Positions 48,805 to 59,342 of a stretch of DNA of 64,000 nucleotides are shown piece after piece. The notes beneath the pieces are model-generated. The model saw nothing but the letters and a program-made list of their open reading frames with translations. It was not told where the DNA came from and did not search any database. Each line of letters begins with the position of its first letter. Positions within the stretch are counted from its first letter, which is position 1. Source of the stretch: Sphingobacteriales bacterium (GTDB lineage: Bacteria; Bacteroidota; Bacteroidia; Chitinophagales; UBA2359); assembly GCA_016711285.1 (NCBI GenBank), contig JADJTG010000014.1, forward strand, positions 434,001 through 498,000, given 5' to 3'. The translations under genes were made by a program, and so were the position numbers.

Positions 48805-49395
48805 ATGGAAATGACCCCACTCGCCGCACTGCTCTCCGACATCAAGGCTTGTACGATTTGCAAAGACGTACTGCCTTTTGCGCCCAATCCGGTGTTGCGA
48901 GTGCAGGAAACTTCCAAAATTCTCATTATCGGACAAGCTCCCGGGTTGCGTGTTCAACTCACCAACCTGTCATGGAACGACCGTAGCGGCGATGAATTGC
49001 GCCGTTGGTTGGGTGTGAGCCGTACTCAATTTTATGATACCGACATTTTCAGTATTATGCCTCTGGGGTTCTGTTATCCGGGCAGGGGCACACACGGCGA
49101 TTTGCCGCCCCGCCCCGAATGTGCCCCCGCTTGGCATCGGCGCGTATTGGCGTTGTTGCCCGACATTTCATTAGTATTGCTCATCGGGCAATATGCGCAA
49201 CGCTATTATCTCGGCAAAACGGCATACCCTACCCTCACCGAAACCGTTTCAAAGGCAGAACAATATTTACCTTTGTATTTTCCCTTGGTTCACCCTTCGC
49301 CGCGCAACAAACGCTGGCATATCAAAAATCCTTGGTTCGCCACTGATACCATACCTTTGTTGCAAAGTGTAGTGCAGCCTTATTTATCATCATAA
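48805..49395 (+). CDS. uracil-DNA glycosylase-superfamily protein
   Basis: 196 residues, starting 10 bp after the previous gene. It shows ACTICKDVLPFAPNPVLRV, ILIIGQAPGLRV (the G-Q-A-P-G active-site loop of UDG-like enzymes), VSIxxxGFCYPGRG, and LVHPSPRNKRW (the His-Pro-Ser motif that holds the flipped base). Two Cys near the N-terminus (ACTIC) recall the iron-sulfur or metal site of family 4/5-like members, though incomplete. Probably base-excision repair, but members of this subgroup have little experimental work. Start at 48805 or, two codons later, 48811. Confidence 0.8.
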   Translation: MEMTPLAALLSDIKACTICKDVLPFAPNPVLRVQETSKILIIGQAPGLRVQLTNLSWNDRSGDELRRWLGVSRTQFYDTDIFSIMPLGFCYPGRGTHGDLPPRPECAPAWHRRVLALLPDISLVLLIGQYAQRYYLGKTAYPTLTETVSKAEQYLPLYFPLVHPSPRNKRWHIKNPWFATDTIPLLQSVVQPYLSS

Positions 49396-49467
49396 AAACA
49401 GATGATTTTTTTTGCATTGCATAGAATATCTGTTTTTTTACACACAAAACACACATCATTATCATAT

Positions 49468-49995
49468 ATGAACAAAGTACATTTTTTTGAAAAACTGAAA
49501 GGTATTAAAGCGTTTTTTTTAGATATAGACGGCGTGCTGACCAATGGCAATTTGCTCATTACCGAAAATGGCGAACTGCTGCGCACTATGCATGTAAAAG
49601 ACGGCTACGCCCTCAAAAAAGCAGTAGACGAGGGTTATTTTGTGGCGGTAATCAGCGGCGGGAAATCGGAAGGAGTGCGCATAAGATTGCAGCGTTTGGG
49701 AATTGAGGAAGTGCATTTGGGCGTACAAGATAAAGTAGCGGTTTTTGAAGAATTGTGTCGTCAATACGGGCTTCAACGCCACGAAACCGTTTTTATGGGC
49801 GATGATTTTCCTGATTACGAAGTGCTACAAAAAGCCGAAGCCGCCACCTGCCCCTGTGATGCTGCCCCTGCCATTATGGAATTGTGCGATTATATATCGC
49901 CTTACAAGGGCGGCGAAGGCTGTGTGCGCGACCTCATAGAAAGCACTTTACGCTTGCAAGGAAAATGGAACGAGCCTTTGGCGAGCAACGAATAA
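49468..49995 (+). CDS. HAD-type phosphatase, KdsC-like
   Basis: 175 residues from the ATG at 49468 (MNKVHFFEKLKGIKAFFLDIDGVLTNG). The HAD motif I nucleophile/acid pair DID is at 19-21, motif II is VISGG, motif III is a Lys in GVQDKVAVFEEL, and motif IV is GDDFPDYEVL. Together with small size (no cap) and GEGCVRDLIE near the end, these are marks of 3-deoxy-D-manno-octulosonate-8-phosphate phosphatase, which acts in lipopolysaccharide Kdo synthesis. The ORF could open 22 codons earlier, but that extension has no family support. Confidence 0.88.
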   Translation: MNKVHFFEKLKGIKAFFLDIDGVLTNGNLLITENGELLRTMHVKDGYALKKAVDEGYFVAVISGGKSEGVRIRLQRLGIEEVHLGVQDKVAVFEELCRQYGLQRHETVFMGDDFPDYEVLQKAEAATCPCDAAPAIMELCDYISPYKGGEGCVRDLIESTLRLQGKWNEPLASNE

Positions 49996-50106
49996 ACACT
50001 ATTTTTTGCACGTTTTACTTTGATTTTTGATAATGCCGAATGAACTATTCTGCATGTTTTGATATTTTATTATCAATTCAAAAATAATTTTTATTTAAAA
50101 AACCGA

Positions 50107-50757
50107 ATGAAACAAGAATTAGAACACCTGAAAGATAATTTATTTGTACCTTTTGTGTTTGTATTGATTTTGTGGATAGTGCAGGTGGTTCAAGTCCTTT
50201 TTAATATTGATTTGGGCTACTACGGCGTATTGCCGCGCACACAATACGGTTTGCAGGGCATTTTATTTTATCCTTTTATTCACGGCGATTGGGGGCATTT
50301 GTTTTCCAACAGTATTCCTGTTTTTGTGCTGCTTTTTATTTTGCTCACCTCTTATCGCACGATCGCTTGGCGAGTGTGGATACTGATATGGCTGTTGTCG
50401 GGTGTGGGAATTTGGCTCTTCGGGCGCGAAAATTTTCATATAGGAGCCAGTGGTTTGATTTACGGTTTGGCGTTTTTTATATTTTTTAGCGGTATTTTTC
50501 GCCGCGACCTCAAATCTATGGCGGTGGCTTTGTTGGTGGCGTTTTTGTATGGCGGTATTGTATGGGGCTTGTTGCCTTTGCAGGAGGGCGTTTCTTTTGA
50601 AGGGCATATCACCGGAGCTGTTGCGGGCATGTTCTGCGCTTATTATTATCGTTCCGTTAATTTACCGCCCAAAAAACAATGGAACGAACCCGACCCCCAT
50701 GCGCCGCATATAGAAAGGCAGTTTTGGGTGCGCGAAAAAAATGAAGATGTGCTGTAA
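50107..50757 (+). CDS. rhomboid-family intramembrane serine protease
   Basis: About 216 residues from the ATG at 50107, with six membrane segments. The catalytic Ser is near 115 in GASGLIYG and the His near 167 in GHITGAVAGM; HGDWGHLFSNSIPVFVL holds the conserved loop. Cleaves membrane-anchored substrates inside the bilayer; the target here is unknown. Confidence 0.92.
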   Translation: MKQELEHLKDNLFVPFVFVLILWIVQVVQVLFNIDLGYYGVLPRTQYGLQGILFYPFIHGDWGHLFSNSIPVFVLLFILLTSYRTIAWRVWILIWLLSGVGIWLFGRENFHIGASGLIYGLAFFIFFSGIFRRDLKSMAVALLVAFLYGGIVWGLLPLQEGVSFEGHITGAVAGMFCAYYYRSVNLPPKKQWNEPDPHAPHIERQFWVREKNEDVL

Positions 50758-50777
50758 AACAGCAACACAGAAAAACG

Positions 50778-50785
50778 TATCTTTG
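50778..50785 (+). promoter_or_regulatory. candidate -7 box for the aminotransferase gene
   Basis: TATCTTTG fits TAnnTTTG and lies 45 bp before the ATG at 50830. No convincing -33 element. Confidence 0.35.
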
Positions 50786-50829
50786 GCGTTTGTCGTCTTT
50801 GTGGGCAGATTATAACCTTCATTGTAGCT

Positions 50830-51981
50830 ATGCGTTTTTCTATTCCTTCCAAATTTCCCGAAATGGGTACTACCATTTTTACGCTGATGTCACAGGTGGC
50901 GCAGGAGTGCGGAGCTATTAATTTATCGCAGGGCTTTCCTGATTACGACTGTTCGCCGCACTTGCAAAGTTTGGTATATGAATATATGCGACGCGGCTTC
51001 AACCAATACGCACCCATGGCGGGAGCAATGCCGCTGCGCGAAGCCATTGCCCGCAAAGTGGAATTGCTCTACGGCACTATCCTCCAGCCCGCTACCGACA
51101 TCACCATCACTGCCGGAGCTACACAAGCCATTCATAATGCTATTACTGCGGTGCTGCACGCCGGCGATGAAGCCATTGTTTTTGAGCCGAATTACGATTC
51201 TTATGTACCCGCCATTGAATTATGCGGTGCAAAACCGCTTTTTGTGCGCTTGGAAAGCCCCGACTATCGTATTCCCTGGCAACAGGTACGAGCCGTTATC
51301 AGTTCGCGCACCCGTCTGCTCATCGTCAATTCGCCGCACAATCCCAGTGGCAGCGTGCTGCGTGCAGAAGACATTGAAGCATTGCGCCGTTTGTGCAACG
51401 ACTATCCTCAACTTTGTATCATCAGCGATGAAGTATATGAACATTTGATTTTTGATGGTCGCACGCACCACAGTATGTTGCGCTATCCCGATTTATTGGA
51501 GCGTTCTTTTGTGTGTTTTTCTTTCGGAAAATTATTTCACAATACAGGCTGGAAAGTGGGTTATTGTATTGCACCCACTGCTTTGAGTGCCGAGTCGCGG
51601 AAAATTCATCAATTTAATGTGTTTTGTGTCAATCACCCCGTACAGTTGGCGTTAGCGGATTTTTTAGACGATGCCACTTCTTATCGTTCTTTGGCTACCG
51701 AATATGCCCGCAAGCGCGACCTTTTTGCGGAATGTCTTGCACCTTCACGCTTTCGGTTGCTGCCCTGCGAGGGTTCTTATTTTCAGTGTGCGGATTATTC
51801 GGCGATTTCGGCGGAAGAAGACCGCACTTTCGTGCAGCGATTGGCACGGGAATACGGCGTGGCGGCAATTCCGGTGTCGGCGTTTTATCACGATGGCTTC
51901 CAACAAACAACCCTACGTTTTTGCTTTGCCAAAAAAGACGAAACCTTATATCGCGCTGCCGAAAAATTGGTAAAAGTATAG
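50830..51981 (+). CDS. PLP-dependent methionine (or kynurenine-type) aminotransferase
   Basis: 383 residues, fold-type I class I/II aminotransferase of the YbdL group. It shows INLSQGFPDYDCSPHL, FNQYAPMAGAMPLREAIA, ITAGATQAIHNAI, VFEPNYDSYVPAIELCGA, NSPHNPSGSVL, ISDEVYEHLIFDG, and the Schiff-base Lys near 234 in SFGKLFHNTGWKVGY. The C-terminal phosphate Arg is in TTLRFCFAK. Members transaminate methionine in the methionine-salvage route or kynurenine; the methionine role is more usual in bacteria. Intact, with a putative promoter just upstream. Confidence 0.9.
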   Translation: MRFSIPSKFPEMGTTIFTLMSQVAQECGAINLSQGFPDYDCSPHLQSLVYEYMRRGFNQYAPMAGAMPLREAIARKVELLYGTILQPATDITITAGATQAIHNAITAVLHAGDEAIVFEPNYDSYVPAIELCGAKPLFVRLESPDYRIPWQQVRAVISSRTRLLIVNSPHNPSGSVLRAEDIEALRRLCNDYPQLCIISDEVYEHLIFDGRTHHSMLRYPDLLERSFVCFSFGKLFHNTGWKVGYCIAPTALSAESRKIHQFNVFCVNHPVQLALADFLDDATSYRSLATEYARKRDLFAECLAPSRFRLLPCEGSYFQCADYSAISAEEDRTFVQRLAREYGVAAIPVSAFYHDGFQQTTLRFCFAKKDETLYRAAEKLVKV

Positions 51982-52117
51982 CTTAGTGCATTAAACCTGC
52001 CAAAAGGCACAACACCTGACACCTTTGTATTTCTTTAATTATTTTTCTTTTTTTTCAATAATTTTGACCGAATATTTAATAGCAAGTCCTTTTTACCCAT
52101 TTTTACAATAGAATTTT

Positions 52118-55100
52118 ATGCGCTCTGCTTACATCTTCCTGCTCCTCTGTTGTGCTGCTGTCGGCTGCCGCAACAACGAACCCACCACCACTGATGCCAA
52201 CAATGCCGCCGCCAATCCCGCCAATGCGCTCTTCACTCCCTTGAATTATGAAGAAAGCGGTATCACTTTTAAAAACCGCATCGTAGAGCAGGGGAAATTT
52301 AATATTTTCACCTATGAATACCTGTACAACGGAGCAGGCGTAGCCGTAGGCGACATCAACAATGACGGGCTGACGGATATTTATTTTTCGGGAAATATGG
52401 TTCCGAACAAATTATTTTTGAATAAAGGAAATTTAAAATTTGAAGATATTACGGAGACGGCAGGTGTGGACTGCAACCAAGGTTATAAACCCAGATAACC
52501 ATGGCAGATGTAAACGGAGACGGCTTTTTGGATTTGTATGTGTGCCGCTCGGTATCGGCTGAACCCTCCGACCGCCAGAATTTATTGTTCATCAACAACG
52601 GCGACCTCACTTTCAGCGAACGCGCCCAAGAATATGGTTTAAACAATGCGGGATATTCTACACAGGCTTATTTTTTTGATTACGATAAAGACAATGATTT
52701 AGATTGTTATTTGCTCAATCACCCGCGCAAAATGACCGATGCCAACGATATACCTTTGGCTTATGATAAAAATAATAAACTGACGATAAAGGAGGATACC
52801 ACACAATATTACATAGCCGACCGCTTTTATGAAAATACAGGTACTAAATTTGTAGAAGCCAACAAAAAAGTAAAACTCCGCCCTTACGACAACGGCTTTG
52901 GTTTGAGTGCTGCCATTGCCGACTTCAACAACGACTTTTACGAAGATATTTTTGTCGCCAACGATTATATCCGCCCCGATTTTTATTACCAAAATACGGG
53001 CAAAAAAACTTTCTCCGAAGAAGCCAACCGCCATTTTCAACATTTTTCGCTCTCTTCAATGGGTTCAGACTGCGGCGACATCAACAATGATGGCTTTCTG
53101 GATTTATTTGTGGCGGATATGGCTGCCGATGATGCCATACGGCAAAAACAACTCTTTTCGCTCAATACCAACCACGACAAATTTAAACTGATTGAAAACA
53201 GCGGACTGGGCTGTCAATATGCCAAAAACATGCTCCATATCAACAATGGCGACGGCACTTTCAGCGAAGTGGCACACCTGCTCAGCATCGCTGCCACCGA
53301 CTGGAGCTGGACTCCCCTTTTTGCCGATTTTGACAATGACGGCTGGCAAGATTTGTTTGTTGCCAACGGTTTGCGCCGAGATCTATGGTATAGATTCTAT
53401 CAAAAAATATCAGCAGAGCAATCCGCAACAACAAATCAAAATAGACGAATTGCTCAAAGCCCTGCCCAGTGTGCCTTTATCTAATTATTTGTACCACAAC
53501 AAAGGGAATCTTGTTTTTGAAAATATAGCCGCCGACTGGGGTTTGGGAAAACCCAACTTCACCAACGGCTGTGCTTATGCCGATTTGGACAATGACGGCG
53601 ATTTGGATTTAGTGATGAATCACTTGGACGAGCTTTCCGTCATTTACCGCAACAATGCTCAAAATCAGCAGGCACAAAACAATTATTTGCGCATACGGCT
53701 CGAAGGAGATGGAAAAAATCCAAACGGCATAGGCAGTGTGGTAAAAATCACGTTGCCCGACGGCAGCCAACAAATCCGCAATCTGATGCCCACACGCGGC
53801 TATCTTTCTACCGTAGAACCCTACCTGCATTTTGGTTTGGGAAAAGAAACGGCTGTGGCTAAAATAGAGATTTTTTGGGCAAACGGAAAATATCAGATGA
53901 TGGAAGATTTGAAAGCGAATCAGGCGGCTTCTTTCAAAATCGCCGAAGCACAGGGCAGTGCGCCGCCGACTACTTCTCCGAAACCGCTTTTTGAAAATAT
54001 CACCACCGCAACCGTGCAGCATTTCAGCCCCGAAAATGATTATATCGATTTCAAGCGCGAGCCGCTGCTGCCGCATAAATTTTCGCAGGGAGGTCCTAAT
54101 CTAAGTGGTGGTGATGTAAACGGCGATGGTTTGCAGGATTTTTTTGTAGGCGGCTGCAAAGGGCAGGCAGGAGCTATTTATTTACAACAAAAAAACGGAA
54201 AATTTGAACGCAGTAAAGCCAATACCCTCACCTTCGCTGCCGACAGCAGCTACGAAGATGCCGAAAGCCTCTTGTTGGATACCGACCAAGACGGCGATTT
54301 GGATTTGTATGTCGTAAGCGGCGGCAATGAATACGAAGCCGAAAGTCCTTTTTATCAAGACCGCCTCTATATCAATGACGGTAAAGGGAATTTCGGCAGA
54401 AGCACGCAACCTTTGCCCAAAACCATACACAGCGGTGCTTGCATCGCTGCCCACGATATAGACGGCGACGGCGATTTGGATTTATTCAGAGGCGGAAAAG
54501 TGATTTCGGGACAATATCCGCTGCCACCGCGCAGCTATTTATTGCGCAACGACCAGGGCATTTTTACCGACATCACCGAACAAGCCGCGCCCGCCCTCAA
54601 AAAATATAGGTATGGTGACAACCGCACTATGGGCTGATACAGACGGCGACCAACAAAGCGAACTCATCATTGCGGGCGAATGGTTGCCGATAACCATATT
54701 GAAGCAAAAAAACAACGTTTTTGAAGCAACAGAAAGCGGAACTGCCAATAGCAAAGGCTGGTGGAATGTGTTGCTCGCCGAAGATATGGACGGCGACGGC
54801 GACCTAGACCTCATCGGCGGCAATCGCGGCTTAAACTGCAAAATAACCGCCACCGAACAAGAACCCGCCACCATAGATGCCAAGGATTTTGACAAAAACG
54901 GCAGTGTTGATGCGCTTATTTCTTATTATATACAGGGAAAAAGCTATCCGATGTACATGCGCGACCAGCTTTTTGAACGGCTGCCTTATTTGAAACGCCG
55001 CCTTTTGCGCTACAAAAATTATTCGGGAAAAAGCATAGCCGAAATTTTAAATAAAGAAGAACTCCAAGACGCGCTGCATTTAGAAGCCAAAAATTTTGCC

Positions 55101-55469
55101 ACCACTTACTTTGAAAATACGGGCAAGGGCGTTTTTACCGCCAAAACACTGCCGATATACGCACAATTTTCTACGGTGCAAGCAATGGCAGTCCGCGATT
55201 TTGACGGCGACGGCATCAAAGATATATTGCTCTGCGGCAACGACTACTCGCCCGAAGTAGCCACCGTGCGCTACGATGCCTCGGTGGGTCTGCTGCTCAA
55301 AGGAATGAAAAACGGCACTTTCGCGCCCATACACCCCTTAGTGAGTGGTTTTAAAGTGCGCGGCGAAGCCAAATATCTGCTGCCTTTGCAGACGGCTTCG
55401 GGCGAAGAAATTTACATCATCGCCCAAACGAATGATAGTTTGCAGGTGTATAGAAAAAGGAAGGGGTAG
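52118..55469 (+). CDS. FG-GAP/VCBS and ASPIC/UnbV-domain lipoprotein (frameshifted)
   Basis: About 1,110 residues. Lipoprotein signal (MRSAYIFLLLCCAAVGC, lipobox Cys about 17), then several FG-GAP/VCBS units (VGDINNDGLTDIYFSG, DVNGDGFLDLYVCRS, DFDNDGWQDLFVANG, DLDNDGDLDLVMNH). An UnbV/ASPIC domain (NNYLRIRLEGDGKNPNGIGSVV) is followed by more repeats ending near LQVYRKRKG. Segments: 52118-52498, 52501-53484, 53192-54637 and 54612-55469; joins lie near 52490, 53390 and 54610. Such lipoproteins are common next to SusCD-type genes but none is here. The breaks look like consensus errors, not decay, because every segment keeps its repeat pattern. Confidence 0.82.
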
Positions 55470-55540
55470 CTTGCTGCCCGCTCCGCAACACAATGTATAA
55501 CGCAATGTAGTGGCTTATCTTTTTTTTAGCTCTATAAATG

Positions 55541-55559
55541 AAGGGGATACCCTCCCCTT
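55541..55559 (-). promoter_or_regulatory. hairpin just past the FGE-like stop codon
   Basis: On the minus strand AAGGGGA-GGGTA-TCCCCTT begins 4 nt after the stop of the FGE-like gene. A weak version of the same sequence follows the gene remnant at 60290. No T-run, so it is not a standard terminator. Confidence 0.6.
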
Positions 55560-55563
55560 AGAA

Positions 55564-57656
55564 CTATAAAGCCAAACGAAAACCGAAATAGTAGGCACGA
55601 CGATCGGGGAAACTGCCGTCGCGATTAGCTACACGGCAGTCTGGCAAATAGCTTTCCCAACTACCGCCCCGAAGCACACGGTGTGAGCTAGAATTCGGTC
55701 CGGTGGGGTTGGTAGTCGGGCTAATTTTGTAATAGTTGCAATCGTACCAATCTTGGCACCATTCCCACACATTGCCGCTCATATCGTATAGCCCGAGTTC
55801 GTTGGCTTGTTTTTGCCCTACGGTGCAGGTTATATTGTCGATATCGTACCAGCCTACTTGTTCAAGATTATTACTACCTGCATAGGTATAGCCTTTGCTG
55901 TATTTACCCCCTCGGGCGGCGTATTCCCATTCGGCTTCGGTGGGCAGCCGGAAATCGGCGGGCTGTCCCGCTTTTTCCATTATAGCGTTCAGCTTTTTTA
56001 TAAACGCTTGGGCATCTTCCCAACTCACGCTTCCTACGGGCAGGTTGTCGCCTTTCCAGTGGCTGGGGTTGTTGTGCATGACTGCCTGCCACTGGGCTTG
56101 GGTGAGGGGGTATTTGGCTATTTGGTAGCTGCTTAGGGTTACTTGGTGTATGGGTTTTTCATCGCTATCTTCATTGCTGCCCATCATAAAGGAGCCGCCT
56201 TCTACTTCTACCATATCGGCGAGGAGTTGTTGGAGGGGGGCGGGGAGTGTTTTTAGTTTTTCGGCTTGTTCGCGGGCTTGGCGTTGGCGTTCTGCTTCTT
56301 CTCTTTCTCTGGCTTCTTGGGCGGCTTTTTTCGCGGGCTTGGCGTTCTTTGCTTGTCGCTGTTCTTCTTCGCGGGCTTGGTGTTGGCGTTCGGCTTCTTC
56401 GCGTTCTCTTGCTTCTTGTGCGGCTTTTGTTTTTGTATTTTCCGCTCGGCGGCTTCGTCAATTTTGCGTTTTTCTTCGCGTTTGGCTTGTAGTTCGGCGT
56501 TTTCTTGCAAAAATTGGTTTTGGGCGTTTTGCAATATTTGTTGCAGTTCGTTGCGGTGGTTTTCGGGTAGGCAGTCGGTGGCGTTGGTATCTATGAGTTG
56601 GAGGGTGGTGGTGGTATAGGGCTTGGGCAGGGCTTGCAGCATCCAGTAGCCGTCAATGAGGTTTTGTACTTGGGCGGCTACTATGAGGGCAAGGGCGGTT
56701 TCGAGGGTTTCGGTGGAGTTGTGTTGTGTTTTTATTTCCATAATTTGGCTGCGTTTGAGGGTAAAGGCAACAAAGTCGTCTTGCTCGTCGGTGGCGAGGT
56801 AGGGTATGTAGTCGTCGTCGAAAGCGAGGTGTTCTTTTACAATGCCGGTGTGCTGTATGCGAATGTCGAGGCTGCTGCCGTTCATTTGTGCATAAATGAC
56901 CATAGCGGGCAGTTGGGCAAGCTCCTGACTGAGCAGCAAGCGGGCGTGTTCGCCGTCCATATTTTTGCGGGTAATGTCGTTCACAAGGGCATAATTGCCG
57001 CTATTGCTGTTGTGGCGGTTGAGCAGGTTAAAGGCTTCCTGCACGGGGTTGAAGTATTTGATGTCGCTATCGAAGTGGGTGTTGAACAACACAACGGGGC
57101 GTTGAATGCCGTGTTGAGTTTTGTGGCGGTGCTGCTGCAACACGGATATAGGTGTGGCACCGCGCTGTTCTAAGTAGCGCAAATAGGCGGCGTGGTGTTG
57201 CTGCTCAATATTGCGTTGGTGTGCCAGCAAGTTGTCCAATACTTTGAGCTTCCCTTGTGCATCGGTTTGTCGGTCGAGTAGGTCGAGGTCGTGGAGTTGT
57301 TTTTGGTGAAACGCTTCCAAATCGTGGCGGTGCTTTTGTTCGAGCATTTGGGCGTTGTGGTGCTGCCTAACAAGCTCCAATTTTTCGGCGTGCCATTGGC
57401 GTTCGGCTTCTATTTCTTTGGTAAAAGCCTGTTGGTTTTCTTGCAACAGCAGTTGGTGGCGGCGGTTGTGGGCATCGTTGGCGGCGCGGTACAGGAAATT
57501 TAGTTCGGCGTTTTCTTTTTCAAAAGAGAGTCGGTCGCGTTGGAGGGCTAAACCGTCGTAGCGCGATTGATTGCTTCTAAACAAAGAGGTAACGTTGTTG
57601 GCTATCATACTCAAAGAACTCAAAGCCAATAGGGGTGGAATAGGAGGAATAGGCAT
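55564..57656 (-). CDS. coiled-coil plus formylglycine-generating-enzyme-like (C-type-lectin fold) protein (one frameshift)
   Basis: About 697 residues; segments 56253-57656 and 55564-56214. Residues 1-150 are a His/Gln/Glu-rich coiled coil after a short hydrophobic start (MPIPPIPPLLALSSLSMIA). A globular middle follows (about 170-370, VVLFNTHFDSDIKYFNP...), then an Ala/Arg/Glu helix that is broken near 56430 and restored by one base (AREREEAERQ in the second frame). The rest is an FGE/SUMF1-type domain: GSFMMGSNEDSDEKPIHQVTL, WQAVMHNNPSHW, RLPTEAEWEYAARGG, and GNVWEWCQDWY. The tail RVLRGGSWESYLPDCRVANRDG... ends YYFGFRLAL. Catalytic Cys residues of true FGE are not both obvious. The tail is a candidate diversity-generating-retroelement variable region. 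Confidence 0.82.
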
Positions 57657-57713
57657 AATGTTTTAGTTTTTTGTGTTAAGTAATTAGGTTAATGAAAAAA
57701 TGTGTTGAGTGTT

Positions 57714-57749
57714 TTAAAATGTCGCACTTAGGTCGCGGGGTATTTTCAT
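57714..57749 (-). pseudogene. hicA remnant (first 11 codons)
   Basis: ATG overlapping the preceding stop (ATGA): MKIPRDLSATF and a TAA. MKIPRDLS is the usual start of one HicA subgroup. The remaining ~60 codons are missing. Confidence 0.55.
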
Positions 57750-57955
57750 AGCACCAATACTTCATCTTTTACAAAATGAAGGCGCAGCAAAGTCGGCATT
57801 TCGTGGGGTTCAAAATGACAGCGCACCGCATCGGCTATTTGCGTTTTGAGTTCGGCGTAGGTATCGGCTTCGGTGAAAACAGCCTGCCCAAGAGCTTGTG
57901 CTGTGTAGCCGCCTTCGGGTGCCTCTTGTATCAGAAATATGAGTTCGGCGTTCAT
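57746..57955 (-). CDS. HicB-like antitoxin, orphaned
   Basis: 69 residues: MNAELIFLIQEAPEGGYTAQALGQAVFTEADTYAELKTQIADAVRCHF..., the partial RNase-H-like HicB fold (EAPEGGYTA...G...F.EADT..EL). Normally followed by hicA; here only 11 codons of it remain. Two further copies of its first 12 codons lie at 59678-59713 and 60332-60367. Confidence 0.8.
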   Translation of the reverse strand: MNAELIFLIQEAPEGGYTAQALGQAVFTEADTYAELKTQIADAVRCHFEPHEMPTLLRLHFVKDEVLVL

Positions 57956-58016
57956 TCGTTTTTAAGTTTTAATATTAGATGTATATTTTTGGGCGTTGAA
58001 AAATACACAAACTTTA

Positions 58017-58235
58017 TCAGGCAAACAAGAGCCGCCCTTTGGGTGTAGGTATGGGGCGTTGCAGGGCGGTGGCGGTTTCTATCCATTCGGCAATGATTGT
58101 TTCGGCATTTTGTAAACATTCGGCATAAGTCGCCCCGTCCGCTTTGCAGCCTGCCAATTCGGGTATCTCGGCAATATAGGCTTGGTCGGGTTCGCTCCAA
58201 TATAGGATAATACCATTAAAACAACTATTTGGCAT
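58017..58235 (-). CDS. hicB: HicB antitoxin, 5' end replaced by IS630
   Basis: From ILYWSEPDQAYIAEIPELAGCKADGATYAECLQNAETIIAEWIETA onward it is a standard HicB antitoxin. The first residues (MPNSCFNG) are coded by the left end of the IS630 next to it. The original start is on the far side of the element (MTKNKPAFKYEI at about 59330-59362). Function after the insertion is uncertain. Confidence 0.75.
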   Translation of the reverse strand: MPNSCFNGIILYWSEPDQAYIAEIPELAGCKADGATYAECLQNAETIIAEWIETATALQRPIPTPKGRLLFA

Positions 58236-59319
58236 AGTTATTATGGTATGGTAATTATGTCATTACCCATAGAACTTATCATAAAAGAGTCAGCAGATTA
58301 CCTAAAACAGCTACATAAAAAAGCCAAAAGGAAGGGCGTTTCTAAAATAAAGATGTTGATGAATATCCAAAGCGGTATCCACCACAATCATCTTCTTGCC
58401 ATCAAGTCAGGGGCTTCTGTGCGTTCGATAAACAGGTGGAAAGCTACTTACCAATCGCAGGGACTTGATGGATTGCTCAGGGACAATAGAGGTGGTGATT
58501 TCCGTAGCCAACTCGAGACAGCAGACAAGGAGCGGATATCGCAAAGCTAAAAGATCCCAAGAATGGGTTGCGCAGCTACAAAGAAGCACAGCAGTGGCTG
58601 AAGTCGGAGTTGGGTATTGAAAAACAATACAATACGGTAAGGATGTATCTGAAGCGAAACTTTGGCACAAAACTCAAGGTGGGTAGAAAAAGCCATATCA
58701 AAAAGGACGAAGCGGCGGTTGATACTTTTAAAAAACTTATCAAACACGCTAGAAGGCATTAAAAATAAGGAGTTTCGTCTTTCAGGCTGCCAGTGTATAA
58801 ATATTTATGTTGCTGACGAAAGCAGGGTCGGGTTATTGCCCAATATAAGACGATGCCTTACCGCAAAGGGCGTAAAACCCATCGTAGCTTACCAACATCG
58901 CTTCCAAAACTTCTATCTCTTTGGTGCCTATTCCCCATCAACGGAGAAAATCTTACCTTAGAAATGCCTTACTGTAATACGGTCTGCTTTCAAATATTTA
59001 TAGATAAACTCTCCGTACAAAAGCCTGAAGAATTCAAGATAATTCTACTTGACAATGGTGCTTTTCACCACAGCCGACAATTGGTAATTCCTAAAAATAT
59101 TCATCTGTTGTTTATTCCTCCTTACTCTCCCGAATTAAACCCCGCAGAGATGATATGGCGATTCATCAAGGGCAAAACTGCTAACATTATTTGCAAAGAT
59201 CTGGAAGAACTCTCCGCCAAAGTCACTGATATTATCAACGATATGAGTAACGTTATCATTCAATCCATTACAGGTTGGAAACTTTTTACAAACTGTGCCT
59301 TTTAGATGTTTATTTGGTA
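58210..59319 (+). mobile_element. IS630-family insertion sequence, about 1.1 kb
   Basis: Imperfect inverted ends TACCATTAAAAC... and TACCAAATAAAC... (reverse strand). Removing 58210-59319 and one TA restores an unbroken hicB reading frame (GAA ATT ATC CTA), so the TA(A) target duplication is at 58208-58209 and 59320-59321. Confidence 0.85.
58248..59305 (+). pseudogene. IS630 transposase, three frameshifts
   Basis: Segments 58248-58550 (MSLPIELIIKESADYLKQLH..., HTH part), then KDPKNGLRSYKEAQQWL to 58762, then ADESRVGLLPN (first Asp) near 58816, and 58853-59305 (LLDNGAFHHS with the second Asp, PYSPELNPAEMIW with the Glu, ending KLFTNCAF). DDE residues are all present, so the element could have been active recently if the breaks are consensus errors. 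Confidence 0.75.
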
Positions 59320-59342
59320 TAATTTCGTACTTAAAAGCAGGT

